Positions 51,830 through 59,803 of a DNA stretch of 64,000 nt are shown here, piece after piece. Source of the stretch: BOKV01 sp041739225 (GTDB taxonomy: Bacteria > Pseudomonadota > Alphaproteobacteria > Rhizobiales > Rhizobiaceae). Below the pieces are notes generated by a model that did not search any database, was not told the origin of the DNA, and saw only the letters and a program-made list of their open reading frames with translations. Location: positions 62,001 to 126,000 of the forward strand of contig JBGSOG010000046.1 of NCBI GenBank assembly GCA_041739225.1. Direction: 5' to 3'. How positions within the stretch are numbered: position 1 is the stretch's first letter; every line of letters begins with the position of its first letter. Made by a program: the position numbers and the translations under genes.

Positions 51830-52402
51830 GTGAGCGCTGAAAATACGGCCAGCTTGAGCGAACCCACAAGACGCGACTTTTTGTACATTGCGACCGGTGC
51901 CATGGGCGCAGTGGGCGCTGCGGCAACGGTTTGGCCATTCATTGACCAAATGAATCCGGATGCTTCGACACGAGCGCTGGCCTCAATCGAAGTGGATGTT
52001 TCGTCCATTGCGGAAGGGCAGGCGATTACCGTCAAATGGCGCGGAAAACCGGTTTTCATTCGCAACCGGACGGCTGCCGAGATTGAAGAAGCCAAGGCGA
52101 CTGCGCTTGCCGATCTCAAGGATCCGCTGGCGGAGAACGCCAATCTGGACCCGACAGCGCAAGCTACTGTTGAAAATCGCTCGGGTGGAGAAGGCAAGGA
52201 AAACTGGGTGGTCATGATCGGTTCCTGCACCCATCTGGGCTGTGTTCCGGTCGGTACAGCCGGTGATTTCGGCGGCTGGTTCTGCCCGTGCCATGGCTCG
52301 CACTACGACACCGCCGGCCGCATCCGCAAAGGACCTGCGCCACGCAATCTGGACATTCCGGTGTTCGCGTTCACATCCGACACCACCTTGAAAATTGGCT
52401 AA
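51830..52402 (+). CDS. petA: Ubiquinol-cytochrome c reductase Rieske iron-sulfur subunit
   Basis: 190 residues from GTG 51830 behind AAGGAAG. A twin-arginine type anchor (TRRDFLYIATGAMGAVGAAA) carries the folded protein to the membrane. The [2Fe-2S] ligands are Cys133/His135 (GSCTHLGCVPVG) and Cys152/His155 (CPCHGSHYD). It transfers electrons from ubiquinol to cytochrome c1. First gene of petABC; the next starts 21 bases on. Confidence 0.97.
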   Translation: MSAENTASLSEPTRRDFLYIATGAMGAVGAAATVWPFIDQMNPDASTRALASIEVDVSSIAEGQAITVKWRGKPVFIRNRTAAEIEEAKATALADLKDPLAENANLDPTAQATVENRSGGEGKENWVVMIGSCTHLGCVPVGTAGDFGGWFCPCHGSHYDTAGRIRKGPAPRNLDIPVFAFTSDTTLKIG

Positions 52403-52423
52403 GGGCTTAAAGGAAATCTGACG

Positions 52424-53737
52424 ATGAGTGCTGGTCATTCGAGCTACAATCCAAAGTCGGGCGTGATGAAGTGGCTGGACGAGCGGCTTCCGCTGCCACG
52501 CCTTGTCTATGACAGCTTTGTTTCATATCCGGTGCCTAAGAACCTCAACAGCTGGTACACTTTTGGTGGCATCCTTTCGATCATGCTGGTGGTTCAGATA
52601 CTCACCGGCGTGGTTTTGGCCATGCACTATGTTGCAAATGCCGGCATGGCATTCGAAAGCGTAGAGCACATCATGCGCGACGTGAATTATGGCTGGCTGA
52701 TGCGCCGGCTTCACGCCAACGGTGCCTCGATGTTCTTCATTGCCGTCTACATCCACATTTTCCGTGGCATGTATTACGGCTCGTACAAGAACCCTCGCGA
52801 AGTGCTTTGGATTCTCGGCGTATTGATCTTCTTCCTGATGATGGCGACCGCCTTCATGGGATACGTGCTGCCATGGGGCCAGATGAGCTTCTGGGGCGCG
52901 ACCGTCATCACCGGCTTCTTTTCGGCCATTCCGTGGATCGGGACCACCATCCAGGAATTCCTTCTGGGTGGTTATGCGGTCGACAACGCAACACTCAACC
53001 GGTTCTTCTCGCTGCATTACCTGCTGCCGTTCATGATTGCCGGTGTTGTCATTCTGCACGTCTGGGCGCTGCATGTAACCGGCCAGACCAATCCGACCGG
53101 TGTTGAAGTCAAGGACATCAAGAAGGAAACCGTTCCGTTCACGCCATATGCGACCATCAAGGACGCCTTGGCACTGGTCCTGTTCTTCATGGTTTTCGCG
53201 TGGTTCGTGTTCTATCTACCCGACTACATGGGACATCCGGACAATTATGTTCCGGCAAACCCGCTGAAGACTCCGGCCCACATTGTGCCAGAATGGTATT
53301 TCCTGCCGTTCTACGCAATTCTGCGCGCCATCACGTTCAACATCTCCATCCCGTTCACCGACATTGTGTTGATCGATTCCAAGCTCGGCGGCGTCATCGC
53401 GATGTTTGCCTCGATTGCCGTGCTGTTCGTGTTGCCGTGGCTAGATACTTCGAAAGTACGCTCGGCTGATTACCGCCCGATATTCCGCCAGTTTTTCTGG
53501 ATATTCGCCATCGTGTGCGTGATCCTTGGCTGGCTCGGGTCGCGTCCGGCAGAGGGCATCTATCCAAAGCTGTCGCTGATCTTCACAATCTACTACTTCG
53601 CGCATTTCTTCGTCATTCTGCCGCTGGTGGGGTGGTTTGAAACGCCGAAGGCACGCCCGGCAAGCATTGCCGATGCGATTCTTGAACAGAAGAAAAAGAA
53701 GTACGGCAAAACGGTTTCGGCTCAGCCGGCGGAATGA
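52424..53737 (+). CDS. petB: Cytochrome b subunit of the bc1 complex
   Basis: 437 residues with eight predicted helices, a fused b6/subunit-IV type as usual in alphaproteobacteria. Heme-ligating His pairs lie in FFIAVYIHIFRGMYYGSY and the later MIAGVVILHVWALHVTG. The Qo-site PEWY motif is present (HIVPEWYFLPFYAILRAI), as is GYVLPWGQMSFWGATVITG. The stop overlaps the petC start by 4 bases. Confidence 0.98.
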   Translation: MSAGHSSYNPKSGVMKWLDERLPLPRLVYDSFVSYPVPKNLNSWYTFGGILSIMLVVQILTGVVLAMHYVANAGMAFESVEHIMRDVNYGWLMRRLHANGASMFFIAVYIHIFRGMYYGSYKNPREVLWILGVLIFFLMMATAFMGYVLPWGQMSFWGATVITGFFSAIPWIGTTIQEFLLGGYAVDNATLNRFFSLHYLLPFMIAGVVILHVWALHVTGQTNPTGVEVKDIKKETVPFTPYATIKDALALVLFFMVFAWFVFYLPDYMGHPDNYVPANPLKTPAHIVPEWYFLPFYAILRAITFNISIPFTDIVLIDSKLGGVIAMFASIAVLFVLPWLDTSKVRSADYRPIFRQFFWIFAIVCVILGWLGSRPAEGIYPKLSLIFTIYYFAHFFVILPLVGWFETPKARPASIADAILEQKKKKYGKTVSAQPAE

Positions 53738-54636
53738 AAAACCAACATCCGGGAAAAAAGAACATGAAACTCATCAAGATCATTTCCGGTGTTGGGCTTG
53801 CGGCAATCGTCGCTTTTTCCAGCGGAGTGTCTCTCGCGGCAGAAGAGGGCGGGGCTGGCCATGCACCGACCCATTTTCCGATGAAGCCGGTCAAGCAGGT
53901 AGAATGGAGCTTTGCCGGCCCTTTCGGTCACTGGGACATTGGCCAGCTGCAGCGCGGCCTGAAAGTCTACAAGGAAGTCTGCTCGGCCTGCCATTCATTG
54001 AAGTATGTGGCGTTCCGCAATCTGGCCGATCTTGGTTACGACGAAGGGCAGATCAAGGCATTTGCTGCGGAGTACACGGTGACCGACGGTCCGAACGCCG
54101 ACGGTGAAATGTTTGAACGCCCGGCAGTGCCGAGCGACCGCTTCCCTTCGCCTTTCGCCAATGATGAAGCGGCGGCGGCGGCAAACAACGGTGCGGCTCC
54201 GCCGGATATGTCGTTGCTTGCCAAGGCACGCGCAGTTGAACGAGGCTTTCCATGGTTCATATTCGACGTTTTCACGCTCTATGCAGAAAACGGACCGGAC
54301 TACATCTACTCATTGCTGACCGGATATGAAGAAGCTCCGGCGGGAATGGAAATGCCGGAAGGCGGCAATTACAATCCGCACTTCATCAGCGGGATGTCGA
54401 TTGCGATGTCCAACCCGCTGTCGGACGGTGTTGTGGAATATGATGACGGTTCGCCAGCAACCGTTGATCAGTATTCGAGAGATGTCTCGGCTTTCCTGAT
54501 GTGGGCGGCAGAACCGAACCTTGTCGAGCGCAAGGCGCTTGGTTTCCGGGTTTTCGTGTTTCTGTCGATCTTTGCCGCGCTGCTGTATTTTGCCCGCCAG
54601 GCGGTCTGGTCAGACGTCAAAGGCAAGACGGCCTGA
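53734..54636 (+). CDS. petC: Cytochrome c1 subunit of the bc1 complex
   Basis: 300 residues from ATG 53734, which overlaps petB, or 290 from ATG 53764, which sits right before the signal peptide (LIKIISGVGLAAIVAFSSGV); the second may be the true start. The heme c site is CSACHSLKY (Cys83, Cys86, His87 by the first start). Met ligand candidates lie in ISGMSIAMSNPLSDG, and a C-terminal helix (GFRVFVFLSIFAALLYFA) anchors it. Ends the operon before a strong terminator. Confidence 0.97.
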   Translation: MKNQHPGKKNMKLIKIISGVGLAAIVAFSSGVSLAAEEGGAGHAPTHFPMKPVKQVEWSFAGPFGHWDIGQLQRGLKVYKEVCSACHSLKYVAFRNLADLGYDEGQIKAFAAEYTVTDGPNADGEMFERPAVPSDRFPSPFANDEAAAAANNGAAPPDMSLLAKARAVERGFPWFIFDVFTLYAENGPDYIYSLLTGYEEAPAGMEMPEGGNYNPHFISGMSIAMSNPLSDGVVEYDDGSPATVDQYSRDVSAFLMWAAEPNLVERKALGFRVFVFLSIFAALLYFARQAVWSDVKGKTA

Positions 54637-54661
54637 TCTGACTATCCATTGACGAAACGAC

Positions 54662-54692
54662 AAAAAAGGCCTTGCTGTGCGAGGCCTTTTTT
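54662..54692 (+). terminator. petABC terminator
   Basis: AAAAAAGGCCT (54662-54672) pairs with AGGCCTTTTTT (54682-54692) around a 9-base loop, 26 bases after the petC stop. Perfectly paired with A and T runs on both sides. Confidence 0.92.
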
Positions 54693-54739
54693 ATTTCTTT
54701 GTATCCGAACTTAAAGTGGCCCAAGGGGATTGTAGCATC

Positions 54740-55285
54740 GTGGACAAATCGGTTGATCAAACATTGCGCGATTCAATCCGCACCATCGCCGACTACCCCA
54801 AGCCCGGGATCATGTTCCGCGACATCACGACGTTGTTGAACCAGCCAAGGGCGTTTCGACGGGCAGTGGACGAATTGGTCCATCCCTATTCCGGCACCGG
54901 GATTGAGCAGGTTGCCGGCATAGAGGCACGCGGGTTCATTCTTGGTGGCGCTATCGCCCACCAGCTTTCAGCCGGGTTCGTGCCGATCCGCAAGAAGGGA
55001 AAGCTTCCGCACGAGACAGTGCGCATTGCCTACAGCCTCGAATATGGCGTTGACGAAATGGAAATGCACCGCGATGCTATCCGGCCTGGCGAAAAAGTGC
55101 TGCTGGTTGACGATCTGATTGCCACCGGCGGAACTGCGCAAGGCGCAGTGAAGCTGCTGCAGCAGATGGGTGCCAATGTGGTTGCGGCCTGTTTCGTGAT
55201 CGACTTGCCGGAACTGGGTGGCAGGGCAAAGATCGAGGCACTGGGTGTTCCGGTTCGCACGCTGATAGCGTTTGACGGGCATTGA
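54740..55285 (+). CDS. apt: Adenine phosphoribosyltransferase
   Basis: Salvages adenine to AMP using PRPP. GTG 54740 follows AAGGGGA and gives 181 residues, the family length. The PRPP loop is VLLVDDLIATGGTA (about 119-132); IEARGFILGGAIAHQL and YPKPGIMFRDITTLL are further signatures. The frame runs further upstream into the petC terminator, which rules out the earlier starts. Confidence 0.96.
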   Translation: MDKSVDQTLRDSIRTIADYPKPGIMFRDITTLLNQPRAFRRAVDELVHPYSGTGIEQVAGIEARGFILGGAIAHQLSAGFVPIRKKGKLPHETVRIAYSLEYGVDEMEMHRDAIRPGEKVLLVDDLIATGGTAQGAVKLLQQMGANVVAACFVIDLPELGGRAKIEALGVPVRTLIAFDGH

Positions 55286-55303
55286 CCAAAGCCCCTGCGA
55301 CAC

Positions 55304-55345
55304 TTGACCTGTATCAAGTCGTCTTCTGGCAACCTATACTATATT
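55304..55345 (+). promoter_or_regulatory. FNR/FixK-type box and promoter of the DUF2892 gene
   Basis: TTGACCTGTATCAA (55304-55317) fits the FNR/FixK half-site pattern TTGAY-N4-RTCAA. TATATT (55340-55345) is a good -10; the start would fall near 55352, which puts the box centre close to -41.5, the class II activator position. No good -35 hexamer lies at 17 bases from this -10, as expected for an activator-dependent promoter. Confidence 0.65.
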
Positions 55346-55378
55346 AGCGATACCTTAATTAATGATTGGAGAATTCCC

Positions 55379-55585
55379 ATGTTCAAGACCAATGAAGGCA
55401 CCATCGACCGCGCCCTTCGCATCATTGCAGGCGTTGTACTGCTTGCCCTGTTCTTCATCTATCCAAACGCCAGCTGGCGCTATTTCACGCTGATCGGCAT
55501 CGTGCCGCTGGCGACCGGATTGCTGGGCAGCTGCCCTGTCTATTCACTGCTTGGCATGTCGACCTGCCCGATGAAAAAGGCCTGA
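55379..55585 (+). CDS. DUF2892 (YgaP-type) small membrane protein
   Basis: 68 residues from ATG 55379 with TGGAG upstream. FKTNEGTIDRALRIIAGVVL, then two helices and LLGSCPVYSLLGMSTCPMKK, with Cys residues at the end, is the DUF2892 pattern. Such proteins often accompany rhodaneses or sulfur and nitric oxide genes. An FNR/FixK-like box upstream suggests expression at low oxygen. The role is not known. Confidence 0.9.
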   Translation: MFKTNEGTIDRALRIIAGVVLLALFFIYPNASWRYFTLIGIVPLATGLLGSCPVYSLLGMSTCPMKKA

Positions 55586-55589
55586 ACCT

Positions 55590-56225
55590 TTAGTGGTTGA
55601 TTGAGAAAATGAAAAATGCCGGTACCGCAAGGTAGAGCACCGAGGCAAAAGCCAATGCCAGGCGGAGCCACAAATTGCGGTATCGGCGAAACAAAACCAC
55701 GACAAGCATCAGTCCGATAGCCGCTTCTTAAAGTCCGAACCAGTTGCCAAAATGGTTGGGGTCCCAATAGGACACCGGCGAGCGAAACCGCCATTGTGTG
55801 AGCGGCCACAAGTGCATGTGGGCGTCATTTCGGTGGCACAGAAAATCAATGACAGAGTGCAGCAGCGCGGACCCGGAAAACGCAAAAACCAGCGCTGCAT
55901 CCGGGCGGACCGGGCGTTTGCCCGGAAAACTCGTTGGGTCATATGAACGAAACGGGTTGGCTGAAAGCATCAAACCGCTCACCACGGTCAAAACACCCCA
56001 AAGCAGGAAATTGTGGCCGATTGCATTGGCGACCTGCCACCAATGCTCCCAATAGAGCTTGCCGAAAATCTGCTCGAAATCGTAGCCAGCCATTCGCAAT
56101 CCACCGACAATGGCAAACATCGGCAAATCTGGCACAATGCCGCCCAAAGCCCCGGCGACTGCAAAACGGGGTAGGGGGCGGCCGAAAAGCGCTGCACCCA
56201 TCAGCATGTGCGTTTGTGTGTTCAT
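55590..56225 (-). pseudogene. Membrane-bound hydrolase-like protein interrupted by an in-frame stop
   Basis: From ATG 56225 the frame runs 165 codons to a TAA at 55728-55730. The same frame then continues for 45 codons (EAAIGLMLVVVLFRRYRNLW, then LRLALAFASVLYLAV) to a proper stop at 55590-55592. The continuation is hydrophobic and coherent, so the full protein would be about 211 residues with TAA in place of one sense codon. MNTQTHMLMGAALFGRP, SALLHSVIDFLCHRNDAHMH and WPLTQWRF resemble YdjM/LexA-regulated membrane-bound hydrolase-type proteins with conserved His/Asp. Recent inactivation or a sequencing error. Confidence 0.7.
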
Positions 56226-56313
56226 GGCCTTGACGTTGCCTGGGGTTGAAAGGGCGAACTACCTCCACCTTGCGCAATTGCAGGCACAGCCACAACCGCT
56301 CGGCAGATGAAAT

Positions 56314-57537
56314 TTAGTTCATCAAGCCGAAGCGCGCGGAAATGTCGATTGCCAGAACTGCAAGGCAGGCGATGAAGGCAGCAAGACCCCAGTAGCGCCA
56401 TTTGCGAGCGAGAGGATGGCCGCCCTGATTGCCAAGTCGCCACAGTGACAGGTTTACCAGTGCAAAAACTGCGATAACAACCGAACTGGTTGCCCCCGCC
56501 AATGCGGCAATAGGGAACAGCAACGCCAGTGCGAGGACGACGCCAGCAACTCCAAAGGTGGCGAGGGCAGGGGTCCGGCGAACTTTGTTCACCTTGCCGA
56601 ATATGGTTGGAGCCAGGCCTTCATTGGCCATGCCGTAGAGAACACGGGCTGCCATCACGATCTGCACCAAAATGCCGTTGGTCATCGCCAATGCCGCAAT
56701 CACCGACACCGGCGCGCTATCCATCCCGGTCAACCGATTGAACAGCAAGGCGACCGGTGCTTGCGCCCCAGCGATTTCATCACGGGCCGGGGATGATACG
56801 GCAACCAGGGCCAGCAGCACATAAAGCACCAGCGTGATCGCAAGCGTCCACAGGATTGCAAGGGGAATGGTGCGCTCTGGGTCAATGGTTTCCTCGGCCA
56901 TGTTTTCGATGTCTTCAAAGCCGATGAACGCGAAAAACGCCAGCAGAGCCGCCCCGATGACAGGCATGAACGGCAGGCCTGACGTGCCGAGAATTGCTTG
57001 CGGGAACTCAAGCGTCGCTAGTCCGGGCAGCCCTGCCGCAATGATGAAAATCAGGGTTGCGACCTCGACGAAGGTGATTGCAGCGGCAAAGGTGACGCTC
57101 TCGCGAATGCCACGGGCTGCAATCAGCGCCAAAAACAGCAGCAAACCAGCCAAGAGCACCGGTTGCGGCAAGGTTGTAAATTGCCGCGCATACCCGGTGA
57201 AAGCGATGGAGATGGCAGCGCTCGATACGATCGCGATGGTGACAACAGCGTACCCCACCAACTTTGCCCATACCGGGCCGAGCCCGTGGTGAACGAAAAC
57301 CGCCTCGCCGCCCGCCTTGGGATATATGCGAACCAGCAAGGCATAGGACAAGCCGGTTGCGCCGGCGATGGCCCCGGCAAAAAGAAACGCCAGTGGCGCG
57401 CGATCACCGGCCAAAGCAATAACTTCGCCGATCAACGCGAAAATGCCCGCGCCGACCGTCACGCCAAGGCCGTAGAAAACCAGCCAAGGCAAGGTCAGGG
57501 TTCGGTTAAGGCGGGGATTTGCAAGTTTTTCCAGCAT
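56314..57537 (-). CDS. APC-family amino acid permease
   Basis: 407 residues from ATG 57537 with about twelve helices. GLGVTVGAGIFALIGEV is the helix 1 motif of APC transporters, GFEDIENMAEETIDPERTIP the loop after helix 6, and RVLYGMANEGLAPTIFGKV a later signature. It should import or exchange amino acids or amines. An earlier start at 57555 is possible. The 129 bases to the next gene form a divergent promoter region. Confidence 0.9.
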   Translation of the reverse strand: MLEKLANPRLNRTLTLPWLVFYGLGVTVGAGIFALIGEVIALAGDRAPLAFLFAGAIAGATGLSYALLVRIYPKAGGEAVFVHHGLGPVWAKLVGYAVVTIAIVSSAAISIAFTGYARQFTTLPQPVLLAGLLLFLALIAARGIRESVTFAAAITFVEVATLIFIIAAGLPGLATLEFPQAILGTSGLPFMPVIGAALLAFFAFIGFEDIENMAEETIDPERTIPLAILWTLAITLVLYVLLALVAVSSPARDEIAGAQAPVALLFNRLTGMDSAPVSVIAALAMTNGILVQIVMAARVLYGMANEGLAPTIFGKVNKVRRTPALATFGVAGVVLALALLFPIAALAGATSSVVIAVFALVNLSLWRLGNQGGHPLARKWRYWGLAAFIACLAVLAIDISARFGLMN

Positions 57538-57666
57538 GGCAGGAGCATTGCCCAAATTTCACTGCAAGGATGTGATCGGTATCAACCATCCGGGCTTTTA
57601 TTGGTGTGCAATGGTCCGGCAATGTGCTTCAAGGTCGAAGCTTGAATTGAAATCCCGGAGGCAGGA

Positions 57667-58758
57667 ATGTCGGCAGCATATCGCGCAGTTGATGAAGCGC
57701 TTAGCGAGGGCATCTTGTCCAATGAACAGGCAGGGCGGCTCAAGATCCTGTTTGCCAGCCATGGCGTGGTTGAAGCAGCCGGGCGCGCTGCATCGCCTGA
57801 AATCGACACCGACAGCGAAGCGCCGCGTTTCCTGCGCGGTTTTCACGACATCCTTATCACCATTGGCGTGGTTGCGGCGCTGGCCGGTTTGTGGGGCGTT
57901 GCTTCGGCAGGCGCGATGGGATCGTTCATTGGTCCGGTGGTCACGTTGATTGCGATCATACCACTGGCAGAATTTCTGGTGTTCCGCCAAAGGCTGGCGT
58001 TGCCAGCCTTTGTGCTGACCGTGTTCACGGTTGTTGCCGCCGGTTATCTGGGCGAAGCATTGTCCGGCGACATCAAGTTCCGCTTTGGTGAGGAGGCCGG
58101 CGGCGCGTTGGCCGCGCTGCTTGCGTTCGGCGCACTTGTGCCATTTTACTGGCGCTACAAAGTCCCGGTCGCGCTGGCGGCGATGATTGCGGCAGCGGCA
58201 GGAACGGCATTCCTGACGGTACTCACCTTGGTTGCCGGATCGAGCGAGGCACCATCGCCGCGCCTCGTTGGTCTGCTTGGTTTTGTGTTTGCCGCCGGGC
58301 TGTTTGCTGCAGCCATGTGGTTTGACCTGTCCGACCGGCTGCGCCGCACCCGACGCTCCGATGTGGCGTTCTGGCTGCACATGATTGCCGCTCCGTCGCT
58401 GCTCTATTCGGCCTTTGCCATGGTGTTCGGCATCAGCGGCTTCAACAACAGCGATGCGCCTGCGCCACAGATGGAAACCGCGCTGATGGCACTTGGCATC
58501 ATCGTGGTCTTGATGCTGGTCGGCGTTATCATCGATCGCCGGGCTTTCGTGACATCCGGCCTGATCTCGCTGGGCGTGGCGCTGTATGCGCTGTTTTACC
58601 AGGTCGGCATTTCGGCAAGCGGATTGACGCCATTTGTGGTGCTGATGGTGGGTGTCACGGTGTTGTTGCTCGGGACGGGCTGGGTGCGGCTGCGCTCTTT
58701 GATGCTCACGGCATTTCCGGCATCGCTGCGCGAAAAACTACCCCCGGCCAAGCGCTGA
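57667..58758 (+). CDS. Polytopic membrane protein (DUF2157-like)
   Basis: 363 residues starting after GGAGGC (57657-57662). A soluble N-terminus of ~55 residues (AVDEALSEGILSNEQAGRLK) resembles the head of DUF2157 proteins; about ten hydrophobic segments follow. No catalytic motif is evident. It is 16 bases upstream of the universal stress protein gene, so they are probably co-transcribed. Function unknown. Confidence 0.75.
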   Translation: MSAAYRAVDEALSEGILSNEQAGRLKILFASHGVVEAAGRAASPEIDTDSEAPRFLRGFHDILITIGVVAALAGLWGVASAGAMGSFIGPVVTLIAIIPLAEFLVFRQRLALPAFVLTVFTVVAAGYLGEALSGDIKFRFGEEAGGALAALLAFGALVPFYWRYKVPVALAAMIAAAAGTAFLTVLTLVAGSSEAPSPRLVGLLGFVFAAGLFAAAMWFDLSDRLRRTRRSDVAFWLHMIAAPSLLYSAFAMVFGISGFNNSDAPAPQMETALMALGIIVVLMLVGVIIDRRAFVTSGLISLGVALYALFYQVGISASGLTPFVVLMVGVTVLLLGTGWVRLRSLMLTAFPASLREKLPPAKR

Positions 58759-58774
58759 CAAGGCCGCATGAATC

Positions 58775-59803
58775 ATGGCGAGGATCTTTCATCCAACCGA
58801 TTTCACGCAGGCCAGCCTCACAGCGTTCCACCATGCGCTGCGGCTTTCGTTTGATGGCGAACTGACGCTGATTCATGTTCATCCAAGAGGCAACGACGGC
58901 GACCTTGCTGATTTCCCCAAGGTGCGCGACACGCTGGAGCACTGGAAGTCCGGTGGCCTGGCCATGGCGAACTTGCCAAAAGTGCTCAAGGTCAAGGCTG
59001 AAGGGAACCATGTGGCCGCTGCCCTCGATGCGGACCTGCGCCGCCATCCGGCAGAACTGGTGGTTCTGGCCTGTCACCCGCGCGAGGGTATTTCGGCCTG
59101 GCTGAAACCGTCAATCTCGCAGGAATTCGTTCGCCGCACGCGCGCACCGGCGCTGTTCGTGCCGGAGGGCGTTTCCGGCTTTGTGCGCGCTGATGGCTCG
59201 ATCAAACTCGATACCGTCCTTGTTCCGGTGGCTGGTGAACCTGATCCGCAAATAGCATTGGATGCGGCACATGCGCTGTTTGCCGCGCTCGGGCATCAAC
59301 CGAAACTGGTGGTGCTGGTCCATGCCGGGCTGGAGCTGCTGTCGCCGCTTCCGGCGATGCCGCACAATGCCAATCATGGTCTGGAATCCGTGACGATCGA
59401 AGCTGAACCGGTCGAGGCGATCTCGCAGGCATCTGCCGAATTCCGGCCCGATCTCATCGTCATGACCAGTGCCGGCCATGACGGCTTTCTCGACGCGCTG
59501 CGCGGCTCGACCACAGAACAGGTGATCCGTCGCGCGCCATGCCCGGTATTGGTGGAACCCGCACCGGATTATGGCGCGGCATCGGCGGTGCAGGAAATTT
59601 CGCCCCATCAACAGGTTGCAAGCCTGGGGCAAGTCTCCTTATGTATGCAAGGGGAAAAGGGGCCGGGGCATGGAAAGCGAGACTGCGAAAACGATTGTGG
59701 AGATTTGGGGCTGGAAGTTCGGGCTGTCGGAACTGTTGGCGGTCGCCGGATTGGTCGCTGCCGTTCTGGTTCCCTATCATCTATTCTACAAGCAACGGCC
59801 TAG
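58775..59803 (+). CDS. Tandem universal stress protein with aberrant C-terminal tail
   Basis: 342 residues. Two USP-like domains: 1-130 (FHPTDFTQASLTAFHHAL, LVVLACHPREGISAWL) and about 145-262 (TVLVPVAGEPDPQIALDAAH, LIVMTSAGHDGFLDAL, and the terminal RRAPCPVLVEP). The native protein should end soon after VLVEP, at about residue 263. The further ~80 residues are Gly/Arg/Cys-rich, look like out-of-frame translation, and overlap the next gene by 134 bases. This suggests that the original stop was lost to an indel near 59570-59640. Confidence 0.8.
   Translation: MARIFHPTDFTQASLTAFHHALRLSFDGELTLIHVHPRGNDGDLADFPKVRDTLEHWKSGGLAMANLPKVLKVKAEGNHVAAALDADLRRHPAELVVLACHPREGISAWLKPSISQEFVRRTRAPALFVPEGVSGFVRADGSIKLDTVLVPVAGEPDPQIALDAAHALFAALGHQPKLVVLVHAGLELLSPLPAMPHNANHGLESVTIEAEPVEAISQASAEFRPDLIVMTSAGHDGFLDALRGSTTEQVIRRAPCPVLVEPAPDYGAASAVQEISPHQQVASLGQVSLCMQGEKGPGHGKRDCENDCGDLGLEVRAVGTVGGRRIGRCRSGSLSSILQATA

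Noticed and set aside
52800..53106. Plus-strand 99-codon frame inside petB
   Set aside because: Alternative frame of a certain gene.
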